Shown here in pieces: positions 24,591 through 33,536 of a stretch of DNA of 64,000 bases; within the stretch, counting starts at the first letter, position 1; each line of letters begins with the position of its first letter. The stretch comes from Micrococcaceae bacterium Sec5.8. Lineage in GTDB: Bacteria; Actinomycetota; Actinomycetes; Actinomycetales; Micrococcaceae. The DNA is taken from contig CP143429.1 in assembly GCA_039636775.1 (NCBI GenBank), positions 3,596,001 to 3,660,000 on the forward strand, given 5' to 3'. The position numbers and the translations under genes are program-made. Under the pieces are notes generated by a model. It was not told where the DNA came from and did no database searches. It was given only the letters and a program-made list of their open reading frames with translations.

Positions 24591-24997
24591 GCTACGCCGG
24601 AGACCTCAGCCCGCACGAGGCGTGGGCAAAGCTCGAGGAAGGCGCCCTGCTCGTGGACGTCCGCACCGTGGGCGAATGGGCCCTTACCGGCACCCCGGAC
24701 ACCACCGGAACACCGCACCCGCCGCTCTTCCTGCAGTGGAACCTGGCCGGCGGCATCCCCAACCCGCAATTCATCGCGCAACTGCGACAACTCGCTGCCG
24801 AAGCCGGCAACACCGAACTTCTCTTCCTGTGCCGTTCGGGCGTCCGGTCCGTTGCCGCAGCACACGCCGCCACGGACGCCGGGTTCACTTCCTACAACGT
24901 CCTCGAAGGCTTTGAGGGCGAACCCGACCGGCAGGGCGAACGGACCGTCAACGGCTGGCGGAACCGCGGCCTGCCCACGAACGCGGAAAATTACTAA
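24587..24997 (+). CDS. Rhodanese-like sulfurtransferase
   Basis: 136 residues from GTG 24587, coupled to the DUF1737 gene by a GTGA overlap. Single rhodanese domain: LVDVRTVGEW near residue 22 and the active loop LCRSGVRS with Cys82, which would carry a persulfide. It ends with the WRNRGLP tail usual in actinobacterial single-domain rhodaneses. Its position between DUF1737 and metZ, with no gap to metZ, suggests sulfur relay to or from homocysteine synthesis (inference). Confidence 0.88.
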   Translation: MSYAGDLSPHEAWAKLEEGALLVDVRTVGEWALTGTPDTTGTPHPPLFLQWNLAGGIPNPQFIAQLRQLAAEAGNTELLFLCRSGVRSVAAAHAATDAGFTSYNVLEGFEGEPDRQGERTVNGWRNRGLPTNAENY

Positions 24998-26206
24998 ATG
25001 GCCTTCAATGCTGAGGCCGGGGGCTGGAGCGCCGGCACCCAGGCTGTCCGTGGCGGCCTGGACCGGACCGGTTTTCAGGAAACCGCCGAACCGATCTTCC
25101 TGAGCTCCGGATTCGTCTACGAATCCGCGGCCGCCGCCGAGCGCGCCTTCACCGGCGAGGACGAACGCTTCGTCTATTCCCGCTACGGCAACCCCACGGT
25201 GGCCACCTTCCAGGAACGGCTCCGGCTGCTCGAAGGCACCGAGGCCTGTTTTGCCACCGCCTCGGGCATGTCCGCGGTTTTCACCGCGCTTGGGGCCCTC
25301 CTGGCCGCCGGCGACCGGGTGGTAGCAGCCCGCTCGCTGTTCGGCTCGTGTTTCGTGATCCTCAGCGAGATCCTGCCCCGATGGGGGGTGCATACGGTCT
25401 TCGTCGACGGACCGGATCTGGAGCAGTGGCGCTCAGCGCTCTCTGAACCGACGACGGCGGTCTTCTTCGAGTCGCCGTCGAACCCGATGCAGGAAATCGT
25501 CGATATCGCCGCCGTGAGCGAGCTGGCGCATGCCGCCGGGGCGACGGTCGTCGTCGACAATGTCTTTGCCACCCCCCTGCTGCAGCGCTGCGGGGAACTC
25601 GGCGCGGATGTGATCGTCTATTCGGGAACCAAGCACATCGACGGCCAGGGCAGGGTGTTGGGCGGCGCGGTGCTGGGTACCAAGGAATTCATCGAGGGAC
25701 CGGTCAAGCAGCTCATGCGCCACACCGGCCCGGCGCTCTCCGCCTTCAACGCGTGGGTGCTGGCCAAGGGCCTGGAGACGATGGGCCTGCGGGTAAACCA
25801 TTCCTCCGCTTCGGCCCTGCGGCTGGCCGAATGGCTGGAGGAGCAACCCGGCGTCAGCTGGGTCCGGTACCCGTTGCTGCCTTCCCACCCGCAGCACGAA
25901 TTGGCCGCCCGGCAGATGAAGGCCGGCGGCACCGTGCTGACTTTCGAACTCTCCCCGTCCCCCGGCAGGTCAGCGAAGGAGGCCGCGTTCGCGCTGCTGG
26001 ACGGGCTGCGGATCATCGATATCTCCAACAACCTGGGCGATTCGAAGTCCCTGATCACCCATCCCGCCACGACGACGCACCGCGCCATGGGGCCGGAGGG
26101 CCGGGCCGCGATCGGTTTGAGCGACGGCGTGGTGCGCCTCTCGGTGGGCCTTGAGGACCTTGAGGACCTGATCCGCGACCTCGGCCAGGGCCTCAAGCAG
26201 ATCTAG
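24998..26206 (+). CDS. metZ: O-succinylhomoserine sulfhydrylase
   Basis: 402 residues, Cys/Met metabolism PLP enzyme. The PLP Lys is Lys212 in SGTKHIDGQG, Asp187 lies in VVVDNVF, and FVYSRYGNPTV supplies residues from the partner subunit. HIDGQGRVLGG and the length fit MetZ, which makes homocysteine from O-succinylhomoserine and sulfide; O-acetylhomoserine sulfhydrylase is the alternative. It is the third gene of the SAM-riboswitch operon, consistent with feedback by SAM. Confidence 0.9.
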   Translation: MAFNAEAGGWSAGTQAVRGGLDRTGFQETAEPIFLSSGFVYESAAAAERAFTGEDERFVYSRYGNPTVATFQERLRLLEGTEACFATASGMSAVFTALGALLAAGDRVVAARSLFGSCFVILSEILPRWGVHTVFVDGPDLEQWRSALSEPTTAVFFESPSNPMQEIVDIAAVSELAHAAGATVVVDNVFATPLLQRCGELGADVIVYSGTKHIDGQGRVLGGAVLGTKEFIEGPVKQLMRHTGPALSAFNAWVLAKGLETMGLRVNHSSASALRLAEWLEEQPGVSWVRYPLLPSHPQHELAARQMKAGGTVLTFELSPSPGRSAKEAAFALLDGLRIIDISNNLGDSKSLITHPATTTHRAMGPEGRAAIGLSDGVVRLSVGLEDLEDLIRDLGQGLKQI

Positions 26207-26233
26207 TCGTGCCAGGCCTGGGCGAGCAAGCAG

Positions 26234-26268
26234 TTCGCGGCAATGTTTCCGGGCGGTACTGCCGCGAA
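26234..26268. terminator. Hairpin between metZ and the ybdK-like gene
   Basis: Perfect 9-bp arms TTCGCGGCA (26234-26242) and TGCCGCGAA (26260-26268) around a 17-base loop, between two convergent genes. It has no T-run. It is probably a bidirectional transcription end. Confidence 0.45.
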
Positions 26269-26290
26269 ATGCGGTCCCAGCGCCACCGGA

Positions 26291-27484
26291 TCAGGCGCGC
26301 CGGACGCTGCCGAGCGGGACGTCGTCCGGCGGCGTCCCGGCGTCCGTTCCCTGCGTGGTCACGTCGACGGCCCGGTTGACGACGGCGGGCAGCCCGCCCG
26401 TGGAGAACGGCTCCCGCTGCAGCTGGGAACCGGTGCCGTGCGCCAGGATTCGGCCGATGCCGTTCCGCACCAGGTCCAGTTCGCCCTGCTCCTGAAGCAC
26501 CGGGGCCACGAGGTCCACCAGCGCCCGGACCACGTCCCCCGCCGGAGCCGGGTTGAAGGTCCCGAAGTCCAGCAGGTGCCCGCGGAGTCCACAGTTGCTG
26601 GCCTGCCACGCAGCCATCCGCAGCAGCAGCGTCGGCACCGGGGCCGGATCCACTCCGTCGTTCCATTCCCGCGACGCCGACTCGACCAGGGCACGCACCA
26701 GAACAGCGATCAGCGCAGCGTCCTCGGCCCGCAGGCACACGTCGGCAACCCGGATCTCCAGCGTGGGGTGATGCCGGCACAGCCGCGAATCAAAATAGAC
26801 CATCCCCTCATCCATGAGGACGCCGGTTTCCACCAGCCGGGCCACAACCCGGCGGTAGGCCGGCAGACTGCCGAAGATCATGGTGGGACCCGAGCCGGGC
26901 CAGCGGTTCCAGGCCTGGGTGCGGTAGCTTTCGAATCCTGACTCCACACCGTTCCAGTACGGGGAGTTCGCGCTGAGGGCAATGAGCACGGCAAGCTTGT
27001 CCCGGATCCGGTCCATCACCGCCACGCCCTCCTCCGGGGAGTCCACCAGGACGTGGACATGCAGCCCGCACGTCAATTGGTTCCGGACGGTGAGCCCGAA
27101 GCGCTGCTGCATGGTCATATAGCGTTGCTTCGGCGTCAAGTGCGAGGCGGAACCGAGCGGAGAGGTGGCGAGGGCAGCGACGCGGCCCCCGTGCAACCGG
27201 GCGGCGCGGTCCGCGCGGGCCCGGCCGCACCGGAGCTGCCCAAGCAGTTCCAAATACCCCAGGCACGGCCGCGTCTGGGTTTCGATCTGTTCGAGCTTGA
27301 GCTCGAAGCTGAAGCCGGGATCCGGGTGGACCGCCTGCGGCAGCAGGCGGGCATCCTGCCCGGCAGGGCCGGGGCCCGGCCCCGGCGGGAGCAGGCAGGG
27401 CAACATCACGTCGGCGAGGGGCAGCGGCCTCCCGGTTCCGGGGTCCACGATGAGCAGTTCTTCCTCCACGCCGAAGGTGCGCAT
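26291..27484 (-). CDS. Glutamate-cysteine ligase-like enzyme (YbdK/GCS2 family)
   Basis: About 397 residues from ATG 27484. It opens with [16 protein letters not shown], the signature of GCS2 carboxylate-amine ligases, and contains [17 protein letters not shown] and [11 protein letters not shown], the ATP and metal-binding segments. Family members join glutamate to cysteine or a similar amine using ATP. Actinobacteria usually make mycothiol rather than glutathione, so the substrate here is uncertain. It is convergent with metZ. Confidence 0.85.
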   Translation of the reverse strand: MRTFGVEEELLIVDPGTGRPLPLADVMLPCLLPPGPGPGPAGQDARLLPQAVHPDPGFSFELKLEQIETQTRPCLGYLELLGQLRCGRARADRAARLHGGRVAALATSPLGSASHLTPKQRYMTMQQRFGLTVRNQLTCGLHVHVLVDSPEEGVAVMDRIRDKLAVLIALSANSPYWNGVESGFESYRTQAWNRWPGSGPTMIFGSLPAYRRVVARLVETGVLMDEGMVYFDSRLCRHHPTLEIRVADVCLRAEDAALIAVLVRALVESASREWNDGVDPAPVPTLLLRMAAWQASNCGLRGHLLDFGTFNPAPAGDVVRALVDLVAPVLQEQGELDLVRNGIGRILAHGTGSQLQREPFSTGGLPAVVNRAVDVTTQGTDAGTPPDDVPLGSVRRA

Positions 27485-27517
27485 GGTTCTATTGTGCGGC
27501 AGGATCCGCCGAAACAT

Positions 27518-29041
27518 TCAGTCCTGGAAGTACTCGATCTTTGCGCCGATGGTGTTGAGCCGTTCGGCCAGGTCCTCGTAGCCGCGCTCGATCACGTAGA
27601 TGTTGCGCAGTTCGGAGACTCCACGGGCGGCGAGCATCGCCAGCAGCAGGCAGGCCGCGGGGCGGAGGGCAGGCGGGCAGCCGACCTCGGCCGCGCGCCA
27701 TTTGGTAGGCCCGTTGACGTAGATCCGGTGCGGGTCCAGCAGCTGCACCTGGGCGCCGAGCTTGTTCAGCTCGGTCAGGTAAATCGCCCGGTTGTCATAG
27801 ACCCAGTCGTGGATCATCGTCTGGCCCTGGGCGTTTGCGGCGATGACAGCGAAGAAGGGCAGGTTGTCGATGTTCAACCCGGGAAACGGCATGGGGTGGA
27901 TCTTATCTTCCGGAGCGCGCAGTTCCGAGGGCCGGGTGGTGACGTCCACCAGCCTGGTGCGGCCGTTCCGGGCCACGTATTCCCCGGACACCTCCAGGTG
28001 CTGGCCCATTTGCGCCAGCGTCGCGAGCTCGATTTCCATGAATTCGATCGGCACACGCCGGACCGTGACTTCCGAGTTCGTGACGATGCCGGCGGTGATG
28101 AGGCTCATCGCCTCAATCGGGTCCTCGGAAGGGAAGTATTCCACGTCCACGTCAACCGACGGACGTCCGGTGATCTTCAGCGTGGTGGTTCCCACTCCCT
28201 CGATCCCGATGCCCAGCATCTGCAGGTAGAAGCAGAGGTCCTGGACCATGTAGTTGGGGCTTGCGTTGCGGATGATCGTGGTGCCGCTGCGGTGGGCGGC
28301 GGCCATGATCGCGTTTTCGGTTACGGTATCACCGCGTTCGCTGAGCACGAAGGAACGGTCGTGCCCGTCCGACGGCGGAGCCTGCACGGCATAGAAGCCG
28401 GACTTCGCGTCGACGCTGAGGCCGAATTGGCGCAAGGCCTGCATGTGCGGCTGCACCGTGCGGGTGCCCAGGTCACAGCCGCCGGCGTACGGCAGCCGGT
28501 ATTCCCCGGCTTCGTCCAGGAGCGGGCCCAGCAGCATGATGACGCTGCGGGTCCGGCGGGCGGCTTCGATGTCCATCGAGTCCAGATCCAGCGTGGCGGG
28601 ACGGCGGATCTGCAGGTCGTTGGCGTTCAGCCACGTGCAGTCGACGCCGATGCTCGTCAGGACCTCGACAATCCGGTTGACCTCCTCGATCCGCGCCAGT
28701 CGGCGCAGGATGGTGGTGCCGCGGTTGATCAGGCTGGCGCAGAGCAAGGCGACGCCGGCATTTTTGCTGCTGTTGACGTCCACGGAACCGGACAGGGTCC
28801 TGCCGCCCTCAACCCTGAGATGCGTCATCGCGGGCCGTCCCACCTTGACGATGCTCCGGCCGAAGATCGCTTCCAGCCGCTGGATCATCTTCAAGCTGAG
28901 GTTTTGCTTGCCCTGCTCCATGCGGGCGATGGCGCTCTGACTGGTTCCCAGCTCGGACGCGAGCTGCCCCTGGGTCCACCCCTTCTGTCCGCGGGCTTCG
29001 CGGAGCAGGGCGCCAACATGTTCAGCAGTCTCTTGAGTCAT
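27518..29041 (-). CDS. XRE-type HTH fused to a MurA-like enolpyruvyl transferase
   Basis: 507 residues, versus about 420 for MurA. Residues 8-62 are an XRE helix-turn-helix (LREARGQKGWTQGQLASELGTSQSAIARMEQGKQNLSLKM in pieces), and residues from 72 form the EPSP-synthase fold of UDP-GlcNAc enolpyruvyl transferase. The SSKNAG segment with the active Lys and the loop AGGCDLGTRTVQPH keeping a Cys where MurA has its catalytic Cys are present. The FPTD motif carrying the catalytic Asp reads FPGLNID here, so activity is uncertain. It could be a second MurA or a regulator that senses UDP-GlcNAc. Confidence 0.85.
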   Translation of the reverse strand: MTQETAEHVGALLREARGQKGWTQGQLASELGTSQSAIARMEQGKQNLSLKMIQRLEAIFGRSIVKVGRPAMTHLRVEGGRTLSGSVDVNSSKNAGVALLCASLINRGTTILRRLARIEEVNRIVEVLTSIGVDCTWLNANDLQIRRPATLDLDSMDIEAARRTRSVIMLLGPLLDEAGEYRLPYAGGCDLGTRTVQPHMQALRQFGLSVDAKSGFYAVQAPPSDGHDRSFVLSERGDTVTENAIMAAAHRSGTTIIRNASPNYMVQDLCFYLQMLGIGIEGVGTTTLKITGRPSVDVDVEYFPSEDPIEAMSLITAGIVTNSEVTVRRVPIEFMEIELATLAQMGQHLEVSGEYVARNGRTRLVDVTTRPSELRAPEDKIHPMPFPGLNIDNLPFFAVIAANAQGQTMIHDWVYDNRAIYLTELNKLGAQVQLLDPHRIYVNGPTKWRAAEVGCPPALRPAACLLLAMLAARGVSELRNIYVIERGYEDLAERLNTIGAKIEYFQD

Positions 29042-29136
29042 TCCAAGAAAATATCATGCATGACGTATTCCGGCCCGTCATTCCCACTGTTTTGCCGTGA
29101 AGGTCACAGTGATACCCGCGTTGTGCGATATCGGCG

Positions 29137-29940
29137 TCAGTGCTGTGCGAGGAAGACCATGTTCCAGGTTCCTGCCGCCAGCGCAGTGGCGACGGCGGCG
29201 CCAGCGATCAGCAGCCCGCCAAGAGCCACCCACAGATCCAGGGCACTGAAGGTGGACCGACGCGCCCAGGTGCGTTGCTCGCCGCCGAAGCCCCGGGCCT
29301 CCATGGTGACCGCGAGGCGGGAAGCCCGGCGGACGGCCTGGACCAGCAATCCGAAGCTCTGCCCCAAGGTGGCGCGGAGACGTTGCAGCGGATTCCCGTG
29401 GGAGCCCACGCCGCGGGCGCGGCGCGCCATCCCGATGGTCTGCCACTCCTCGGCCATCAGGCCGACGAGCCGCATCGCGGCCAGCGTCCCCAGGACAAAG
29501 CGGTGCGGCAGTCCCGCTCTCTGGGCAAGGGCGTCCGCCAGGTCCGTAGGATCTGTACAGCTCATCAGCAATATGGCCGGAAGCGCGATGGCCAGACCTC
29601 GGATCAGAAAGCCGAGCCCGAGTTCGAGGGACCCTTCGCTGATCGACCAGATTCCGGCGTCGAGCAGGATGCTCCCGTTGTCCGGTGCCAGGATCGTGGT
29701 GCTCCAACCACCTAACGCCGCGGCCAGGATCAGCGGCCAGCCCCGCTGCCAGAGCCGGCCGGGTGTCAGCCCGGCCAGCGGAAGCAGCGCCAGCAGCAGG
29801 GCGAGCGCCACCGATGCGGACACCCAGTCGATGGACAGCGCCAGCACGATCGTGATGAGCATGACCGCAGCGAATTTCGCCAGGGGGTTGGACCGGGTCA
29901 GCAGGGCGTGGTTTCCGCCCACCATCAACTCCTGCCTCAT
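29137..29940 (-). CDS. ykoC: ECF transporter T component for thiamine (YkoC-like)
   Basis: 267 residues with about five or six membrane helices. The cytoplasmic coupling motifs that grip the ATPase are seen as ARRARGVG and TMEARGFGG. It joins the ATPase and substrate-binding components of a vitamin importer. It overlaps the ATPase gene by four bases (ATGA) and ends the YkoEDC-type operon that begins behind the TPP riboswitch. Confidence 0.88.
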   Translation of the reverse strand: MRQELMVGGNHALLTRSNPLAKFAAVMLITIVLALSIDWVSASVALALLLALLPLAGLTPGRLWQRGWPLILAAALGGWSTTILAPDNGSILLDAGIWSISEGSLELGLGFLIRGLAIALPAILLMSCTDPTDLADALAQRAGLPHRFVLGTLAAMRLVGLMAEEWQTIGMARRARGVGSHGNPLQRLRATLGQSFGLLVQAVRRASRLAVTMEARGFGGEQRTWARRSTFSALDLWVALGGLLIAGAAVATALAAGTWNMVFLAQH

Positions 29941-31568
29941 GGCGCGGCAACCTTCCCGGGGGTCCCGTGCCCGGCGTCGCGCGGGTCGGGGCCGCCGGGT
30001 TCAGCCGCCGGGAGCCGCAGTTCGGTGCCACCAAGGACCTCGCTGAACTCGGCGTCGTGCGTCACGGACACGACGGCGGTGCCGCCATCGAGGAGTTCGG
30101 AGAGGAAGGAGGCCAGTTCGGCCCAGGTGTTGGCGTCCTGGCCGAAGGTGGGTTCGTCCAGGATCAGCACCCGGGGATGGGCTGCGAGGACGGTGGCGAC
30201 GGACAGGCGCCGTTTCTCACCGCCGGAGAGCGTGTAGGGGTTGGCGTCCACGAGCTCAGTCAGCCGGAGCCGCGCCAGCAGTTCGTCCACGCGGTCTTCG
30301 CCGCGGCCCAGGTGCCGGGGCCCGAACATCAGCTCATCGATCACCCGGCCGGTGACGAACTGGTGTTCGGGTTCCTGGAACACGGTGCCGATCCTCGCGA
30401 TCAGCTGCTGCGCCTTCCACCGGTAGGGATCGATTCCGGCGCCTGCGCTTAGCTCCAGGGTGGCGGAGACCTTGCCCGCCACGGGCGCGAGCAGGCCGGC
30501 GAGGGTCAGGGCGAAGGTGGATTTCCCTGAACCGTTCGGTCCGGTGATGGTCAGCGCTTCTCCGGCGCGGACCTGGGCGGTGATCCCCTTTTGCACGGGC
30601 ACCGGCGGAATCGGCCGGAAGCCGCCGCGGAATCCCGCGCGCTCTGGCCGTTCCCGGGAGACGGCCAGGTCCTCCGCTGCCAGCAGCAGATGACCCGCGC
30701 CTTTGACGCCGGAACCCGGTTCCGCGGACAGCGTCCGGCGCGCCCTGGCCGGCGGCACGTAACCGGGCACCCAGACGCCTGCGGCGGTGAGCATGTCCCG
30801 CGCCTGCGCCAGGACCCGGTCCGGTGGCCCGTCGATCAGTACGGCGGACTCCGTAGCGGAACCGCGCTGCAGCACTACGATCCGGTCTACGAGGTCCTTC
30901 CAGACCGCGACGCGGTGTTCCACCACCACCAAAGTGGCGCCGGTCTTGTCAAGGCAGCGGCCGACGGCGTCGCGGACTTCCAGGACGCCGGCCGGGTCCA
31001 GGTTGGCGGTGGGTTCGTCCAGCAGGATCAGCCCGGGCCGCATCGCGAGGATCCCGGCGAGCGCCAGCCGCTGCTTCTGACCGCCGGACAGTGCCGACGT
31101 CGGGTGATTCAGCGGCAGCCCGCCCAGCCCGACGTCCTCGAGCGCTTCCGCCACGCGGGGCCAGATGTCCGCTGGCGCGACGGAGAGGTTTTCCGCGCCG
31201 AAGGCGACGTCATCGCCGAGCCGCGAAAGCACCACCTGGGTCTCCGGGTCCTGCTGCATTAAACCGGCCCGGCCGCGCGCTGCCCGGGGCGCGGCACCGT
31301 CGATCAGCAGGCTGCCTGACTCGTCCGCGTCGTCCGCAGGATCGACGCCGCGGCCGGCCTCTCCGGTGGAGCTGTCGCCGAGCACCCCGGCCAAAGCATG
31401 AAGCAACGTCGACTTGCCGGCACCTGAAGGGCCCAGCAACAGCACCCGCTCCCCCGGCTGGATGTCCAGGTCCAGGCCCCTGATGGCGGGCCGGGGCCTG
31501 CCGGCGTGCCGCCAGCCCCAACCGCGGGCAGTGACCGCGGCGGGGCGGGCGGCGTGGTCTGCCGGCAT
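29937..31568 (-). CDS. ykoD: ECF transporter double ATPase (YkoD-like)
   Basis: 543 residues with two ABC ATPase domains in one chain. The first has Walker A GPSGAGKST, signature LSGGQKQRLAL and Walker B LILLDEPT; the second has GPNGSGKST, LSGGEKRRLSV and VLILDEPT. All catalytic motifs look intact in both. This duplicated layout is the YkoD type that powers thiamine or hydroxymethylpyrimidine uptake. Its ATG shares a base with the stop of the S-component gene (TGATG). Confidence 0.92.
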   Translation of the reverse strand: MPADHAARPAAVTARGWGWRHAGRPRPAIRGLDLDIQPGERVLLLGPSGAGKSTLLHALAGVLGDSSTGEAGRGVDPADDADESGSLLIDGAAPRAARGRAGLMQQDPETQVVLSRLGDDVAFGAENLSVAPADIWPRVAEALEDVGLGGLPLNHPTSALSGGQKQRLALAGILAMRPGLILLDEPTANLDPAGVLEVRDAVGRCLDKTGATLVVVEHRVAVWKDLVDRIVVLQRGSATESAVLIDGPPDRVLAQARDMLTAAGVWVPGYVPPARARRTLSAEPGSGVKGAGHLLLAAEDLAVSRERPERAGFRGGFRPIPPVPVQKGITAQVRAGEALTITGPNGSGKSTFALTLAGLLAPVAGKVSATLELSAGAGIDPYRWKAQQLIARIGTVFQEPEHQFVTGRVIDELMFGPRHLGRGEDRVDELLARLRLTELVDANPYTLSGGEKRRLSVATVLAAHPRVLILDEPTFGQDANTWAELASFLSELLDGGTAVVSVTHDAEFSEVLGGTELRLPAAEPGGPDPRDAGHGTPGKVAAP

Positions 31569-32242
31569 CAGGAGAACACAGGTTCCGATGCCGCCTTGCG
31601 GGACGCAAAGGAAGCCAGCACCCCGGTCCTGGCCAGGCCGCGGGTGGCGAGCCAGGACAGTCCGCCGGCGATCACGGCCCCGGAAATGGCGCAGAAGATG
31701 ATATAGGCGAATTTGTCACCGGCTTCGTAGGCGACGTTCCAGCCCCAGGGGAGGAACGAGTCGTTCAAGCCGCAGAACAGGCCCGCACCCGCACCGGCCA
31801 GCAGGGACACCGGCAGGTTGAACCTTTTGTAGAGGAACGCGGCGAAGATGAGTTCGGCGCCGAGGCCCTGCAGGAAGCCTGAAAACAGCACGGAGGCACC
31901 GTACTGGGAGCCCATGATCAGCTCACCCGTGGCGGCCACAGTTTCGCAGAACACCGCCGCGCCCGGCTTCCGGATAACCAGCATGCCCAGCACCGCCGGA
32001 ATCATCCAGCCGCCGGCGTAGAGCCCGGTGAGCGGCGGGTAGAACGCATTGACGGGTGCGGAGATGAGGTTTGCGCCCTGGGACCAAGCCCAGAAAATCA
32101 CGCCGCCAGCCACGGCGATTAACGCCGCCAGCACAATGTCCACCACACGCCAGGCGTGCGTCCGCCGTGCGGGGGTCCCGGCGGTCGCGGGGGTGGTTGG
32201 TTCCTGCTTGCCGAACCCGTGCTTTGCAGATGTGTCAGTCAT
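31568..32242 (-). CDS. ykoE: ECF transporter S component, thiamine type (YkoE)
   Basis: 224 residues with about six membrane helices, beginning after a polar 28-residue start with RVVDIVLAALIAVAGGVIFWAW, which is characteristic of YkoE. GLNDSFLPWGW and the C-terminal helices also fit. It binds thiamine or its pyrimidine part at the membrane. It is the first gene after the TPP riboswitch, AGGAGG precedes the ATG, and it is coupled to the ATPase and T component. Confidence 0.9.
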   Translation of the reverse strand: MTDTSAKHGFGKQEPTTPATAGTPARRTHAWRVVDIVLAALIAVAGGVIFWAWSQGANLISAPVNAFYPPLTGLYAGGWMIPAVLGMLVIRKPGAAVFCETVAATGELIMGSQYGASVLFSGFLQGLGAELIFAAFLYKRFNLPVSLLAGAGAGLFCGLNDSFLPWGWNVAYEAGDKFAYIIFCAISGAVIAGGLSWLATRGLARTGVLASFASRKAASEPVFS

Positions 32243-32314
32243 TTCGTCCTCCTGAGGAACAGGAGGGGAGAGTGACCCGGTCCACGGCTTCTGCCGCCCA
32301 CCGGGGTCACTCTG

Positions 32315-32415
32315 AGAACTCGACTCCCTTGCGCCGGTACTAACCGGATCAGGTTCGAGGGTCTGCGGCTGTCCGCACTCTCAGCGCCCACCTGTGGTGT
32401 CCCCGGATTCCTCCG
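32315..32415 (-). ncRNA. TPP riboswitch (THI element)
   Basis: On the minus strand the conserved pieces appear in order: ACCACAGGTGGG, CGCTGAGAGTGCGG, then CCCTCGAACCTGATCCGGTTAG and CGGCGCAAGGGAGTCG. These are the pyrimidine and pyrophosphate-binding arms of the thiamine pyrophosphate riboswitch. It lies about 70 bases ahead of ykoE and should shut off the importer when TPP is abundant. Confidence 0.93.
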
Positions 32416-32598
32416 GAAATGCCCGACGGCGGCGCTCCCCTGTCGTATCTAAATCGCCCTTGTGGGCGTGGCCCAGTTTACACCCGCGCGCCGTCGTTCA
32501 TCCGGCAGCCCGCTCCGGGCGCCGGACCGCTGGCGGCGTCGACCAGATCGCTGCCGCTTCATCCCGCTGCCGGCGTCGCCTCCGGTTAGGGTTATGGC

Positions 32599-33531
32599 AT
32601 GACGTTGGGGAGCGGGGCGGCGGAGCCGCTGGTACACATTCAGGATTTTCGAATGGACTTCGGGGATACGACCGTCATCCGGGACCTCTCCTTCGATGTC
32701 CGGGCCGGGGAAACGTTCGGGTTCCTGGGCAGCAACGGCTCCGGGAAGACCACCACGCTGCGGGCGCTGCTGGGCATTTACCAGCCGACCGCCGGGACCC
32801 TCCACATCGGCGGCAAGCCCTTCGCCCCGCAGGACGGGGCGCGCCTGGGGTACCTGCCCGAAGAACGTGGCCTGTACAAGAAAGAGTCCGTCCTGGATGT
32901 GATGGTCTATTTCGGCCGGCTCAAAGGCCTGGACAAGGCCCACGCGAAGACCTGGTCCCGGGAGTACCTGGAACGGGTGGGCCTGCCGGACAAGGCGGGC
33001 ATGCGGCTGGACAAGCTCTCCGGCGGGCAGCAGCAAAAAATCCAGCTCGGCGTGACCATCATGAACGATCCCGAACTGCTCATCCTGGACGAACCCACCA
33101 AAGGCTTCGACCCGGTCAACCGGCGCCTCCTGATGGACATCATCGAAGACCAAAAACGCGCCGGCGCCACCGTCATCATGGTCACCCACCAGATGGAAGA
33201 GGTCGAACGGCTCTGCGACCGGGTGATCCTGCTCAAAGACGGAACCTCCCGCGCCTACGGCACCGTTGCCGAAGTCCAGGAACAATTCGGTGGAACCGTC
33301 TACCGGCTCTCCTACGACGGCGCGCTGCCGCCCTCGGCCCTGTACGACATCGTCACCGCCGCCGGCGGCGACGCGGAACTCTCCCCCCGCCCCGGCGGAG
33401 ACCAGGCGACCGTCCTGCGGGAACTCATCAGCCAGGGCGTGGCCGTGCAGTCCTTCACCACGGCCAGGACCTCCCTGGACGAGGTCTTCATCAAGGTCTA
33501 TGGCGACAACCATGAAATGGCGGAGGTCTGA
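32599..33531 (+). CDS. ABC transporter ATP-binding protein (ABC-2 export type)
   Basis: 310 residues. Walker A GSNGSGKTT, signature LSGGQQQKIQL, Walker B LLILDEPT and the H-loop VTHQMEEVERLCDR are intact; the last about 80 residues form the DUF4162-like C-terminal extension usual in ABC-2 (NatA-like) exporters. It energises the membrane protein encoded five bases downstream. The cargo is unknown (sodium, drug or lipid are all possible). Confidence 0.92.
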   Translation: MTLGSGAAEPLVHIQDFRMDFGDTTVIRDLSFDVRAGETFGFLGSNGSGKTTTLRALLGIYQPTAGTLHIGGKPFAPQDGARLGYLPEERGLYKKESVLDVMVYFGRLKGLDKAHAKTWSREYLERVGLPDKAGMRLDKLSGGQQQKIQLGVTIMNDPELLILDEPTKGFDPVNRRLLMDIIEDQKRAGATVIMVTHQMEEVERLCDRVILLKDGTSRAYGTVAEVQEQFGGTVYRLSYDGALPPSALYDIVTAAGGDAELSPRPGGDQATVLRELISQGVAVQSFTTARTSLDEVFIKVYGDNHEMAEV

Positions 33532-33536
33532 AAACC

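Noticed and set aside
27053..30046. A very long plus-strand open frame (about 1000 codons)
   Set aside because: It lies opposite ybdK-like, murA-like, ykoC and part of ykoD genes whose minus-strand proteins are clearly recognisable; its own translation has no domain and is a GC-rich shadow.
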